The notes beneath the pieces were generated by a model, which made no database searches, was not told where the DNA came from, and saw only the letters and a list, made by a program, of their open reading frames with translations. From the NCBI GenBank assembly GCA_040404065.1, contig JBBAJM010000001.1: DNA of 64,000 nt, one strand, 5' to 3'. Within the stretch, counting starts at the first letter, position 1. Every line of letters starts with the position of its first letter. Made by a program: the position numbers and the translations under genes. This document shows, in pieces, positions 34,383-43,461 of this stretch. Origin of the DNA: Fontibacterium sp040404065. GTDB lineage: Bacteria > Pseudomonadota > Alphaproteobacteria > Pelagibacterales > Pelagibacteraceae.

Positions 34383-36503
34383 ATGGAAAAAATAATAACA
34401 TTTATCAAATTAAAATTAATTGAACTTTCAGGCCTAATCATCATTTTTTCTGGTTTTGCATACTTTATTTCTTTAACAACCTACTCCGCCAATAATATTA
34501 GTTATATTTTTCCTGCTGAGAAAAATACCCATAATAAATTTTTTTCTTTTTTTTTCTATCTTTCTGATTTTTTTTTACAAGCCTTTGGGATTTTAGCCTT
34601 TTTAATATTTATTAATTTAATTATTTGGGGCGGGTACTTAATCTTAAGAAAAAAAATAGATAATTTTTTTATAAAATTATTATTTTTAATCTTATCAATA
34701 ATTTTTGGTTCGCTATTCTTTGTAATAAATATTGAACAAAGTTTTTGGTTGCCAGATAATGGATTTGGTGGGTTTGTTGCTGGATTTATTTCTGAAAAAA
34801 TTTCACTTAAAAATAACTCTTTTTCAATTTATTTTTCAGTTATATTTTTAAGTCTTTCAATTGGATTTTTTTATGTGAGCGCTGGATTAAATATTCAAGA
34901 ATGGAAAATTGTTCTTATAAATATAAATAAGTTATTAAGTTTTTTTCCGAAACTATTATTCAAGCTTTATCTGAAAAGAAAAACTCCAGAGGAAAATATT
35001 ACAAGTCTCTCTATTCAAGAAAATGTTCCTCAAAAAATTCAGGAAAATATACCTATGCAAGAACTATCTCCTCAACAACAATTGCCGTTGGAAAGTGTAA
35101 AAATTGAAAAGTCTTTAAATTTTAAAATGCCCCCTATAAAGCTTCTTGACGATCCAATAAAAATTGAAAACAAACTAGATGAAGAAAGCTATAAAACTCA
35201 GTCAAAATTTCTTGAGAATGTTTTGCTAGATTTTAGTATTTCTGGGGAAATAAAAAGAGTAAGTGCTGGACCAGTCGTAACTTTATATGAATTTGAACCA
35301 ACAGCTGGAATTAAAACATCAAAAATTATAAATTTATCGGAAGATATCGCCAGAAATACTAGCTCTATCTCAACAAGAGTTGCAACGGTTCCAGGAAAAA
35401 GTACCATAGGAATAGAGATACCAAATAAAGTAAGAGAGAATGTTGCTTTAAAAGAAATAATTTCGAGCAAAGAATTTAACAATAAAGATATTAAGATTCC
35501 AATAACGCTTGGAAAAAGCATTGCTGGATTTCCAATTGTTGGTGATCTAGTTTCAATGCCTCATCTTTTAATTGCAGGGACAACTGGTTCTGGAAAATCT
35601 GTTTGTATTAATACTTTAATTTTATCAATTCTTTACAGACACAAACCTGATGATTGTAAGTTGATTATGATTGACCCAAAAATGTTAGAGCTCTCTATTT
35701 ATCAAGGTATTCCACATCTATTAACACCTGTTATTACCGAACCTAAAAAGGCCACAACGGCTTTAAAATGGACCGTTAAAGAAATGGAAAAAAGATATCG
35801 AGAGATGACTGAAATCGGCGTTAGAAATATTTCTGGTTTTAATGAAAAAGCACCCTCTGAAAATAAGAGAAAGATGCCCTACATAGTTGTCATCGTTGAT
35901 GAAATGGCAGACTTAATGATGATAGCAGGAAAAGAAATTGAAAATTACATACAAAGATTAGCTCAAATGGCAAGGGCTGCTGGAATTCATATAGTGATGG
36001 CAACTCAAAGACCAAGTGTTGATGTTATTACCGGAACAATTAAAGCCAATTTTCCAACCAGAATCTCATTTCAAGTAACATCAAAAATAGACAGTAGAAC
36101 TATATTGGGAGAGCAGGGTGCTGAATTATTGCTTGGTAATGGCGATATGCTTTTTATGTCATCAGCAAGTCGAATAGTAAGAATTCATGGTCCTTATGTA
36201 TCAGAAAAAGAAATAGAAAGAGTATCAACATTCTTAAGACTTCAAGGATCTCCAACTTACATTGAAGAAATTACTAAGATTGAAGAACAAGAAAACGATG
36301 AAGTTATCTTAAATTCTGAAGGAAAAGATGAGCTATATAATAAAGCAGTTGAAATAATTAGAGGCGAAGGCAAAGCATCAACTAGTTTTTTACAAAGAAA
36401 ACTTGGCATTGGTTACAATAGAGCAGCTAGAATTATTGATCAAATGGAAGAGGAAAAAATAATTAGTCCAGCAAATCACGTAGGTAAAAGAGAAATTTAT
36501 TAG
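34383..36503 (+). CDS. ftsK: DNA translocase FtsK
   Basis: 706 residues. About four hydrophobic segments lie in the first 170 residues (membrane anchor at the septum), followed by a short Gln/Pro-containing linker (about 205-240). The RecA-like motor has the Walker A loop IAGTTGSGKSVCIN near residue 395 and VVIVDEMADLMM (Walker B). The C-terminal gamma winged helix (STSFLQRKLGIGYNRAARIIDQME) recognises KOPS-type sequences. It pumps DNA at division and activates XerCD at dif. The linker is short compared with E. coli. lolA follows 5 bp downstream. Confidence 0.97.
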   Translation: MEKIITFIKLKLIELSGLIIIFSGFAYFISLTTYSANNISYIFPAEKNTHNKFFSFFFYLSDFFLQAFGILAFLIFINLIIWGGYLILRKKIDNFFIKLLFLILSIIFGSLFFVINIEQSFWLPDNGFGGFVAGFISEKISLKNNSFSIYFSVIFLSLSIGFFYVSAGLNIQEWKIVLININKLLSFFPKLLFKLYLKRKTPEENITSLSIQENVPQKIQENIPMQELSPQQQLPLESVKIEKSLNFKMPPIKLLDDPIKIENKLDEESYKTQSKFLENVLLDFSISGEIKRVSAGPVVTLYEFEPTAGIKTSKIINLSEDIARNTSSISTRVATVPGKSTIGIEIPNKVRENVALKEIISSKEFNNKDIKIPITLGKSIAGFPIVGDLVSMPHLLIAGTTGSGKSVCINTLILSILYRHKPDDCKLIMIDPKMLELSIYQGIPHLLTPVITEPKKATTALKWTVKEMEKRYREMTEIGVRNISGFNEKAPSENKRKMPYIVVIVDEMADLMMIAGKEIENYIQRLAQMARAAGIHIVMATQRPSVDVITGTIKANFPTRISFQVTSKIDSRTILGEQGAELLLGNGDMLFMSSASRIVRIHGPYVSEKEIERVSTFLRLQGSPTYIEEITKIEEQENDEVILNSEGKDELYNKAVEIIRGEGKASTSFLQRKLGIGYNRAARIIDQMEEEKIISPANHVGKREIY

Positions 36504-36508
36504 AATAC

Positions 36509-37066
36509 ATGAATAAATTTTTTTGCATTGTTTTAACAATGCTAATTTTGGTTACAAACGCAGGTGCTTCAGAGAAAGAAAAAATAATTGAAAATTTAAA
36601 AAAAATAAATTCTATTAGATTTAATTTTACGCAGATATCAAGTGATGCAATAGAAAGTGGTAATTGCGTTGTTGTTTATCCAAAAAAAATGCACTGTTTT
36701 TATAAAGAAGAAGATAAAGAAATTATTGTTAATGATGACAATTTATTTTTAATAAATAGAAAAGAAAACAAAAACTATAACTACAATATTAAAGATACCC
36801 CTTTAGGAGTTATATTGGACAAAGAAAATATCTTAGAACAATTATCTAAAATAGAAAAATTTATTAGAATACAAAATAATATAATTACAACAATAAATCT
36901 AAATGCTCAAGAAAGTATTGATCTGTATTTTGACTCTGAAAGAATGAATATTTCAGGATGGAAAATTAAAAATTATGACCAATCTAGTCTAGAATTTCTA
37001 ATGAAAGACATTTCAATAAACATTAATACAAAGGATAAATTTGATATTCCGATAATAAAAAATTAA
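36509..37066 (+). CDS. lolA: Outer-membrane lipoprotein carrier LolA
   Basis: 185 residues with a signal peptide (MNKFFCIVLTMLILVTNAGA). The LolA-type barrel contains INSIRFNFTQISSDAIESG, PKKMHCFYKEEDKEIIV and DTPLGVILD. LolA ferries lipoproteins across the periplasm from LolCDE. The pattern is recognisable though diverged, and its place behind ftsK is the conserved alphaproteobacterial order. The stop overlaps the convergent GNAT gene by 4 bp. Confidence 0.88.
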   Translation: MNKFFCIVLTMLILVTNAGASEKEKIIENLKKINSIRFNFTQISSDAIESGNCVVVYPKKMHCFYKEEDKEIIVNDDNLFLINRKENKNYNYNIKDTPLGVILDKENILEQLSKIEKFIRIQNNIITTINLNAQESIDLYFDSERMNISGWKIKNYDQSSLEFLMKDISININTKDKFDIPIIKN

Positions 37067-37581
37067 AGATTTTCAGGATTAAAATATATTTTTTCTGTTT
37101 TAAAAATCTTCATACCTCTTGCAATATAATTTTTTAAAGCATTAGGGTGATCAAGAGTGCAAGTATGAACCCATACTTTGTCAATATTCCCTGCAAATGC
37201 TGTTAGTATCGCATCAGTTAATAAATATCCTCCGATTCCTTTGCCATAAAGTTCTTTAAATATCCCAAAGTAAGGAATCTCTGTTGAGTTGGTATTTATG
37301 TCATATAGCAGTTCATAATAACCTGCTAAATTATTCTTATATTTTAAAACATATAATTTAAAAAAATTATTATTAATATAGTCTAGCCATTGTTGATCAC
37401 TCCATCTTAGTCTATCTCTCCAAAAAAAATCTTTTCCTACTTCTTTATAAAGAAACTTACAAAAATCTGGTGTAGGACATTTTTCAAGAAAAATTTCTAA
37501 ATCAGTTTCTGTGCAATTAGACTTAATTAAATTATTTTTTGAAAAAATATCTAGATAAAATCTATCTATCGTCCTGTCCAT
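37063..37581 (-). CDS. GNAT-family N-acetyltransferase
   Basis: 172 residues. The acetyl-CoA-binding motif A appears as ELYGKGIGGYLLTDAI near residue 110, and HTCTLDHPNALKNYIARGMKIF is the motif B region. The substrate is unknown. It starts 1 bp after the end of the HIT gene on the same strand, at the tail of the his gene run, so it is probably co-transcribed with it. Confidence 0.85.
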   Translation of the reverse strand: MDRTIDRFYLDIFSKNNLIKSNCTETDLEIFLEKCPTPDFCKFLYKEVGKDFFWRDRLRWSDQQWLDYINNNFFKLYVLKYKNNLAGYYELLYDINTNSTEIPYFGIFKELYGKGIGGYLLTDAILTAFAGNIDKVWVHTCTLDHPNALKNYIARGMKIFKTEKIYFNPENL

Positions 37582-37582
37582 A

Positions 37583-37939
37583 TTATTTATGGATCATTCT
37601 TCCCAATTTTTCTCCACCAAAAATATGAAAGTGTAAATGAGGAACTTCCTGTCCTCCGTCTTTTCCATTATTACCTAAGTACCTGTAGCCAGAAATGGCT
37701 ACACCCAAAATGTTAGCAACTTTACCTAACGCTCTAATTAATCCTTCAATTTCTTCCCCTTTAGCATTAGCGGTAAAATCATTCATATCAACATAGGCAC
37801 CTTTGGGAATCACCAATGCATGAATCTTAGCCTGAGGATTGATATCTTTAAATGCAAGTACAAATTTATCTTCGTAAATTTTATCACAAGGAATTTCTGC
37901 TCGTAAAATTTTTGCAAAAATATTATTTTTATCGTACAT
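37583..37939 (-). CDS. HIT (histidine triad) nucleotide-binding protein
   Basis: 118 residues, the HINT size. The histidine triad is HLHFHIFGGEKLGRM near the C-terminus. IFAKILRAEIPCDKIYEDKFVLAFKDINPQAKIHALVIPK is the conserved N-terminal half. HINT enzymes hydrolyse nucleoside phosphoramidates. It overlaps the end of hisE by 11 bp, a common alphaproteobacterial neighbour of hisE. Confidence 0.95.
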   Translation of the reverse strand: MYDKNNIFAKILRAEIPCDKIYEDKFVLAFKDINPQAKIHALVIPKGAYVDMNDFTANAKGEEIEGLIRALGKVANILGVAISGYRYLGNNGKDGGQEVPHLHFHIFGGEKLGRMIHK

Positions 37940-38255
37940 TTTTTTTTCTATTTTTTTTTTCTTGAATACCAGAGATTTTTTTACGCTTTTTTAGCTCACC
38001 CAAAATAGAACTAAAAGAAACCCTCTTAAACTCTAAAAGAACTAAAAAATGATACAAAAGGTCTGCGGCTTCATGTTTGATATGTTTTTTATTTTTATAA
38101 TGAGATGCTTTAAATAATTCTTTTGCTTCTTCTAAGAACTTTTTTAAAGAAATATTATTTTTTCCTTTAATTAAAGTTGCGGTATAAGAAATTTTAGGGT
38201 CTTTTTTTTTGTTCTTTTTTATTTGAACAATTAGATCTTTTAAAGTTTTAAACAT
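37929..38255 (-). CDS. hisE: Phosphoribosyl-ATP pyrophosphatase
   Basis: 108 residues. Catalyses the second step of histidine synthesis (PRATP to PRAMP). The MazG-like fold shows FLEEAKELFKA and EAADLLYHFLVLLE with the metal-binding acidic residues. It is separate from hisI, as in alphaproteobacteria. The SPINDLY-type gene lies 6 bp upstream, interrupting the hisF-hisE junction. Confidence 0.93.
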   Translation of the reverse strand: MFKTLKDLIVQIKKNKKKDPKISYTATLIKGKNNISLKKFLEEAKELFKASHYKNKKHIKHEAADLLYHFLVLLEFKRVSFSSILGELKKRKKISGIQEKKNRKKNVR

Positions 38256-38261
38256 ATCTAA

Positions 38262-40220
38262 TTAATTATTTTCTTTTTTATAAAAATCTACAATTTTATT
38301 CAAACAATCTATTAAATCTTTCGAAAAGGTAGTCGAGTCAAACAATACTGATTTTCTGGATGAAGCTCTCAAGTGTGACCTTGCATCATTTAATAAATTA
38401 AAGTTGTTAGAATATTTTAGTACCTTTGAAATGTAATCTTTGGTGTTATAGGCTATCCAGTCATTCATATGTAAATTTTTATTTATACTTTCTCCACAAC
38501 GGGCAACAAATCTATCGCTACTAAGCGTTAAAAGAGGAACGCACATCCAGCTTAGTTCGAAACTGGTTGTGCCTCCATTCCATGGAAATGGATCGAGAGC
38601 TATATCAATTAAATTATATTTTTTTAAAGTATCTTCTCTTGAAGAGTCACCCTCCAAAATTAATCTGTCTTCATTAATATTATTCTTTTTAAATTTTTGA
38701 ATTAAAATATCTCTAGAAAAACTATTATCTAACTGAGAATTTTTAATAATTAATTTTGAATTTGGACTATTATTTAAGATATTTGCCCATACATTTATTA
38801 CTTCATCAGTAATCTTATTTAAATTATTAAAAGATCCATATGTAATATAGCCATTTTTTATTGCAGGAGTTTCAACAGTATCGATTTGAGGTAGATTCGA
38901 AGTGGATAAATGACACCAAATATTAGGTAAATTTATAATCTTCTCAGAAAAATATTCTTTTGTATCCGGAGGTGTTACGTATGGATCTCCAATTATATAA
39001 TCTATCTCTTTAATTCCAGTGCTTGCTAAAAAAGCAGCCCAGGATAATTGAATTGGTGCGGCTCTATTAGCAAATATTTCTAGATTGTTATCATTGGTAT
39101 GACCAGACATGTCTATAAGCAAATCTACATTATCTAATTTTATTAGATTAAGAATTTCTTGCGTATTTAACTTAAAAACTTTTTCCCATTTTGTTACATT
39201 TTTTTTTATTTGTTCTGACAAATTATCTTCTAAAGGATTATTTAAATAAGCATAAACATCAAAATTACTTAATTTTAATTTTGGTACTAGATCTAATAAA
39301 AAATAACCTACAGGATGATTTCTAAAATCAGCACTAATAAGCCCCAAGCGAAGCTTCTTTTTAGAAAAATCTATTTTATTACATTGATGATCTAAGTTCT
39401 GAATATTTTTTCTAAATTCCGTTGTCCATAATTGATAGTCCTTAAAATCATAGTGAGTGTATGGAAAGGCTCCTAAGTACCTACTAAAAATTTTTAGATT
39501 ACTTTTTTTATTCTCAACAGCTTTTTGCATATAGTTTTTGCTAATAACTGCATCACCTAATTCAGAAAATACTATAGCTATATTTTGATATAGCGACGAT
39601 AATTCTCCATTAAATTTTAGGGCCTCTCGAAAGTATTCCAAAGCCTCTTTAAGATTCTTAGATTTTAAATAAATAACGCCAAGATTATTATGAGTAATAT
39701 TTAGTTTGTCTTTATTAAACATAAGAGCAATTTTATAATTTTTTATTGCTTCATCTTGGTTATTTAATTTTTCATATGTCATGCCTAATTGATGATATGC
39801 ATAATAAAAATTGGGTTGGATATCTGAAGCTTTTTTAAAAAATTCTAGTGCCTTGTCATATTCTGCATTTTCAAAGTTAATAAACCCTAGGTTATAATGA
39901 GATAAATAATCATCTGCATTTTTATTTATTAACTCCAAAAATATTTGCTCTGCCTTTGAATAAGATTTTTTTTTAGATAGCAAACAACCTAAATTAAATT
40001 TAGCTTCTAAAAAATTATTATCTAAATCTAACGATTTTGTATAATTTTTCTCAGCCTCTTCGAGATCACCTAATTCTTGGTTGGCATAACCAAGCATATT
40101 AAAATAATAATGATCTTTGTGTTCTTCATTAAAAGCTAATAATTTATTTTTTAATGAAAAAAAATCTTTTTTGTTCGCTAACTCTGTGATTTCTTTTATT
40201 GAATCTTTATTTTCTTTCAA
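38262..40220 (-). CDS. TPR-GT41 glycosyltransferase, SPINDLY/OGT family (copy 2), TTG start
   Basis: 652 residues read from TTG at 40218-40220; an upstream in-frame stop excludes a longer form. Residues 1 to about 240 are TPRs (YYFNMLGYANQELGDLEEAEKNYTKSL and following). The GT41 catalytic part begins near residue 285: LRLGLISADFRNHPVGYF, IDMSGHTNDN, APIQLSWAAFLASTG, DYIIGDPYVTPP and WNGGTTSFELSWMCVP. The sequence after APIQ differs from the LGYPGT of copy 1, so the two belong to different SPINDLY subgroups. It probably glycosylates protein in the cytoplasm; the target is unknown. It sits between hisF (18 bp upstream) and hisE (6 bp downstream) and is likely transcribed with them. Confidence 0.85.
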   Translation of the reverse strand: MKENKDSIKEITELANKKDFFSLKNKLLAFNEEHKDHYYFNMLGYANQELGDLEEAEKNYTKSLDLDNNFLEAKFNLGCLLSKKKSYSKAEQIFLELINKNADDYLSHYNLGFINFENAEYDKALEFFKKASDIQPNFYYAYHQLGMTYEKLNNQDEAIKNYKIALMFNKDKLNITHNNLGVIYLKSKNLKEALEYFREALKFNGELSSLYQNIAIVFSELGDAVISKNYMQKAVENKKSNLKIFSRYLGAFPYTHYDFKDYQLWTTEFRKNIQNLDHQCNKIDFSKKKLRLGLISADFRNHPVGYFLLDLVPKLKLSNFDVYAYLNNPLEDNLSEQIKKNVTKWEKVFKLNTQEILNLIKLDNVDLLIDMSGHTNDNNLEIFANRAAPIQLSWAAFLASTGIKEIDYIIGDPYVTPPDTKEYFSEKIINLPNIWCHLSTSNLPQIDTVETPAIKNGYITYGSFNNLNKITDEVINVWANILNNSPNSKLIIKNSQLDNSFSRDILIQKFKKNNINEDRLILEGDSSREDTLKKYNLIDIALDPFPWNGGTTSFELSWMCVPLLTLSSDRFVARCGESINKNLHMNDWIAYNTKDYISKVLKYSNNFNLLNDARSHLRASSRKSVLFDSTTFSKDLIDCLNKIVDFYKKENN

Positions 40221-40238
40221 TTTATGCTCTCACGTTTT

Positions 40239-40997
40239 TTAAAGTCTAATTGGAATACCTTTAGAAGCTAAAAATTGCTTAGCTTCTAAAATAGAATATT
40301 CTCCATAATGAAAAATTGATGCAGCTAAAACCGCACTGGCTAATCCGTCATTAAACCCTTGATATAAATGATCTAAATTACCAACTCCACCAGATGCAAT
40401 AATTGGTATCGATACTAAATTTGATACCTTTCTAGTTAACTCTAAATCATAGCCTGTCTTGGTCCCATCTCTGTCCATGGAGGTTAAAAGAATTTCACCT
40501 GCTCCATTTTTTTCTGCAATCTTTGCATATTCCATAACATCGATACCTGTTGAGTTTCTTCCTCCATGAGTAAAGATTTCCCATTTATTATTGGCCACTT
40601 TCTTTGCATCAATTGCAATAACTATACATTGTGATCCAAATCTAATGGAGCTTTCTTTAATAAAATTATGATTTTTTACTGCTGCAGTATTAATTGAAAC
40701 CTTATCAGCTCCTGCAAGTAAAAGGCTTTTGATATCTTCAATACTGGCTACACCTCCTCCAACGGTTAAGGGGATAAAACAATTTTTTGCTGTTTCACTT
40801 ACCTTGCTTAATAAAGTTTTTCTATTCTCGTTCGATGCCGTTATATCTAAAAAACATATTTCATCAGCTCCACCCTTGTCATATATTTTTGCTTGCTCGA
40901 CTGGATCCCCAGCATCTTTCAAATCTGTAAAATTAATGCCTTTTACAACTCTGCCATCTTTAACATCAAGACAAGGTATAATTCTTTTTTTAAGCAT
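40239..40997 (-). CDS. hisF: Imidazole glycerol phosphate synthase, cyclase subunit
   Basis: 252-residue TIM barrel. With HisH it makes imidazole glycerol phosphate and AICAR. The start is KKRIIPCLDVKDGRVVKGINF with catalytic Asp11. IPLTVGGGVASIEDIK, LLTSMDRDGTKTGYDLEL (second catalytic Asp) and IPIIASGGVGNLDHL follow. It is 8 bp downstream of hisA. Confidence 0.97.
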   Translation of the reverse strand: MLKKRIIPCLDVKDGRVVKGINFTDLKDAGDPVEQAKIYDKGGADEICFLDITASNENRKTLLSKVSETAKNCFIPLTVGGGVASIEDIKSLLLAGADKVSINTAAVKNHNFIKESSIRFGSQCIVIAIDAKKVANNKWEIFTHGGRNSTGIDVMEYAKIAEKNGAGEILLTSMDRDGTKTGYDLELTRKVSNLVSIPIIASGGVGNLDHLYQGFNDGLASAVLAASIFHYGEYSILEAKQFLASKGIPIRL

Positions 40998-41005
40998 TTT
41001 TTTTA

Positions 41006-41719
41006 TTAAATAAATTTTTTAAGCTCGTTAAGAGAGATAGATTTATCGTAAATAGCCTTGCCAATAATAACACCATCAAAACAATCCTCTTTAAGTAATT
41101 TTTTTATATCGGTAATATTTGAAATTCCCCCTGAAACTACTAGCGGAATATTAATTTTTGATACTATCTTTTTAAGCTGAGAAAAATTAACACCTGTCTT
41201 TGTTCCATCTCTATTAATGTCTGTATAAATAATTCTAGAAACGCCAAAATTTTCTAATTTTTTTGAGAATTCCATAACCTTTATTTTTGTTTGTTTAACC
41301 CAACCCTTAATAGCTAAAAAATTGTCTCTAACATCAAGTGCAACAGCTATTCTTCCCGGGAATAAATCACATGCTTTCTTTAAAATTTTTGGATTTTCTA
41401 TGGCCATCGTTCCAACGACAATTGTCGAAACACCATTTTTTATCCAAAAAGATATTTGTTTTAAAGTTCTGATCCCGCCTCCTAATTGAACTTGCAAGTT
41501 AGTTTTTTTAATTATCTTAATAATAACTTCTTTATTTTTAGATTTTCCTTTTAAAGCACCATCTAGATCTACAAGATGTAAATCAGTAAAACCTTTTTTT
41601 TTAAATTCGATTGCCTGGTTATAGGGGGAAGAGTTAAAAATAGTGGTTTTACTAAAATCACCTTTATAAAGTCTAACGCACTTTCCATCTCTTAGATCTA
41701 TTGCAGGAAAAATTATCAT
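41006..41719 (-). CDS. hisA: ProFAR isomerase
   Basis: 237 residues from the ATG at 41717-41719 (MIIFPAIDLRDGKCVRLYKGDF). A longer frame to 41731 would start with TTG. The ATG shares one base with the hisH stop (TAATG), a classic coupling arrangement. VQLGGGIRTLKQI and YTDINRDGTKTGVNF carry the phosphate-binding and catalytic residues. Isomerises ProFAR to PRFAR. Confidence 0.96.
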   Translation of the reverse strand: MIIFPAIDLRDGKCVRLYKGDFSKTTIFNSSPYNQAIEFKKKGFTDLHLVDLDGALKGKSKNKEVIIKIIKKTNLQVQLGGGIRTLKQISFWIKNGVSTIVVGTMAIENPKILKKACDLFPGRIAVALDVRDNFLAIKGWVKQTKIKVMEFSKKLENFGVSRIIYTDINRDGTKTGVNFSQLKKIVSKINIPLVVSGGISNITDIKKLLKEDCFDGVIIGKAIYDKSISLNELKKFI

Positions 41720-42360
41720 TATAAATTCCAATTTAAAAAGTTAGATAATAACTTAATCCCATTTTCTTGACTTTTTTCAGGATGAAACTGTGTACCAAAA
41801 ATATTTTCTTTCAAAAGAGCAGCTGTTATTGGTTTTTCATAATCGGTAGTGCAAACAACATTATCAATATTTTCAGCTTCAAATGCATAGCTATGAACAA
41901 AATAAAAATGAGATAAATTTTTTATATCTACAAATAAATCATTTTTTTTAGTAATATTAACTTCGTTCCATCCCATGTGAGGTAATTTTAAATCTTTATT
42001 ATTTAATTGTATTTTTTTTACCGAACCTTTAATCCAACCAAAACCTTGGGTAACTTCTTCTTCAAATCCCTGATCTGAAAAAAGTTGCATGCCAACACAA
42101 ATGCCAAAAATTGGTTTTTTTTTAATTAAAACGAATTCATTAATAGAGTCCCACAATCCAGATATATTTTTTAATCCCAAAACACACTGTCTATACGAAC
42201 CTTGTCCGGGCAATATAATTTTGTCAGAATCTAAAATATCCTTTGGATTATTTGATATTTTTATATTTAATTTTTTATTAATTTTTGCGGCTGCAGCCTC
42301 TAAAGCTTTTGAAACAGAGTTAAGATTCCCAGTTCCATAATCAACGATTGATACATACAT
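41719..42360 (-). CDS. hisH: Imidazole glycerol phosphate synthase, glutamine amidotransferase subunit
   Basis: 213 residues, class I amidotransferase. Catalytic Cys is in PIFGICVGMQLF near residue 85, and the His/Glu pair in GTQFHPEKSQ near the end. Supplies ammonia to HisF. 11 bp separate it from hisB. Confidence 0.97.
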   Translation of the reverse strand: MYVSIVDYGTGNLNSVSKALEAAAAKINKKLNIKISNNPKDILDSDKIILPGQGSYRQCVLGLKNISGLWDSINEFVLIKKKPIFGICVGMQLFSDQGFEEEVTQGFGWIKGSVKKIQLNNKDLKLPHMGWNEVNITKKNDLFVDIKNLSHFYFVHSYAFEAENIDNVVCTTDYEKPITAALLKENIFGTQFHPEKSQENGIKLLSNFLNWNL

Positions 42361-42371
42361 TTAAAAAATCT

Positions 42372-42959
42372 TTAAAGTATTCCTTTAGTTGAAGGCAAAC
42401 TGTCAGAAGCTCTTGCATCTTTTTCTAATGCAATACGCAATGCTCTTGCTAAGCCTTTAAAGCAAGACTCAATAATGTGATGACTGTTATCGCCATAAAT
42501 ATTTTCTATATGCAAGGTAATGCCTGCACTCTGAGAAAATGCTTGAAACCACTCTTTAAAAAGCTCAGTGTCCATTTCTCCAAGTTTTTCCACCTTTAAT
42601 TTTACTTTCCACACCAAATAAGGTCTGTTTGATATATCTAAGGAAACTCTTGTTAATGTTTCGTCCATTGGAATATATGCATGGGCATATCTTTTTATAC
42701 CTTTTTTATCTCCCAATGCTTTAGCAATAGCCTCTCCTAAAACAATTCCAGAGTCTTCTGTTGTGTGGTGTAGATCAATATGCAAATCGCCTGTTGCTTT
42801 AAAATTTATATCTACCAAAGAATGTTTTGATAATTGTTCAAGCATGTGATTCAAAAAACCAATGCCAGTATCTATTTTGTATAGACCTTTTCCGTCCAAA
42901 TTTACTTCTGCTTCAATAGAAGTTTCTTTAGTTTTTCTATTAATGTTTGCAACTCTCAT
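42372..42959 (-). CDS. hisB: Imidazoleglycerol-phosphate dehydratase
   Basis: 195 residues, the monofunctional dehydratase without the phosphatase domain fused in enterobacteria. The metal-binding histidine motifs are DIDLHHTTEDSGIVLGEA-like (HHTTED near residue 65) and DNSHHIIESCFKGLARAL. First gene of the hisB-hisH-hisA-hisF run. The 70 bp upstream should carry the promoter. Confidence 0.97.
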   Translation of the reverse strand: MRVANINRKTKETSIEAEVNLDGKGLYKIDTGIGFLNHMLEQLSKHSLVDINFKATGDLHIDLHHTTEDSGIVLGEAIAKALGDKKGIKRYAHAYIPMDETLTRVSLDISNRPYLVWKVKLKVEKLGEMDTELFKEWFQAFSQSAGITLHIENIYGDNSHHIIESCFKGLARALRIALEKDARASDSLPSTKGIL

Positions 42960-43029
42960 ATCAATTAATCTATATATAGAAAAAGTAAGCTTATCAATAA
43001 ATTAGCTTTGGTAGCTTAATAAATGCTGC

Positions 43030-43461
43030 TTATAATCTTTTTTTTAATCTTAATAAAAAAGCACCTGAACCACCCAAGTTTTGATCCGGCTCTTCTATTG
43101 AATTAACAATTTCAAAAAAGTTGTCTTTTATAAAATTAGGAATAGCATATTTTAATAAGCTAAGATCTTCTGATAAATAAGGATTCTCTTTAACTTTAGA
43201 TCTTAATCCTTTCCCAGTAATAACCAAAATATTTCTCAGATCTTTTTCATAACAACTTTCGATAACCACTCGAATCTTCTTAAAAGCTTCTTCAAGAGTG
43301 AAACCATGAAGATCTATCTTAAAATCAATATGGTCGTTCTTTTTATTCTCCTGTTTGAAAATTTTAGGAATTTCGCCTTTATCACCTTCTAAAAATTTTT
43401 CATTTTTAAAATCTTCCCAAGCCTTAATGTCTTTGGGGTCGAAGGAATTATTCTTTACCAT
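43030..43461 (-). CDS. Smr/MutS2-C-terminal domain protein
   Basis: 143 residues from the ATG at 43459-43461 (MVKNNSF). The frame opens at 43476 with a less likely TTG. The Smr domain is in the C-terminal half: IDFKIDLHGFTLEEAFKKI, then ILVITGKGLRSK and a terminal GGSGAFLLRLKK. Free-standing Smr proteins are thought to be nucleases acting on RNA or DNA; the role here is unknown. It overlaps the end of the Tim44-like gene by 14 bp. Confidence 0.9.
   Translation of the reverse strand: MVKNNSFDPKDIKAWEDFKNEKFLEGDKGEIPKIFKQENKKNDHIDFKIDLHGFTLEEAFKKIRVVIESCYEKDLRNILVITGKGLRSKVKENPYLSEDLSLLKYAIPNFIKDNFFEIVNSIEEPDQNLGGSGAFLLRLKKRL

Noticed and set aside
35198..35521. 107-codon minus-strand frame inside ftsK
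   Set aside because: Antisense to conserved FtsK motor sequence; composition is that of a shadow frame.
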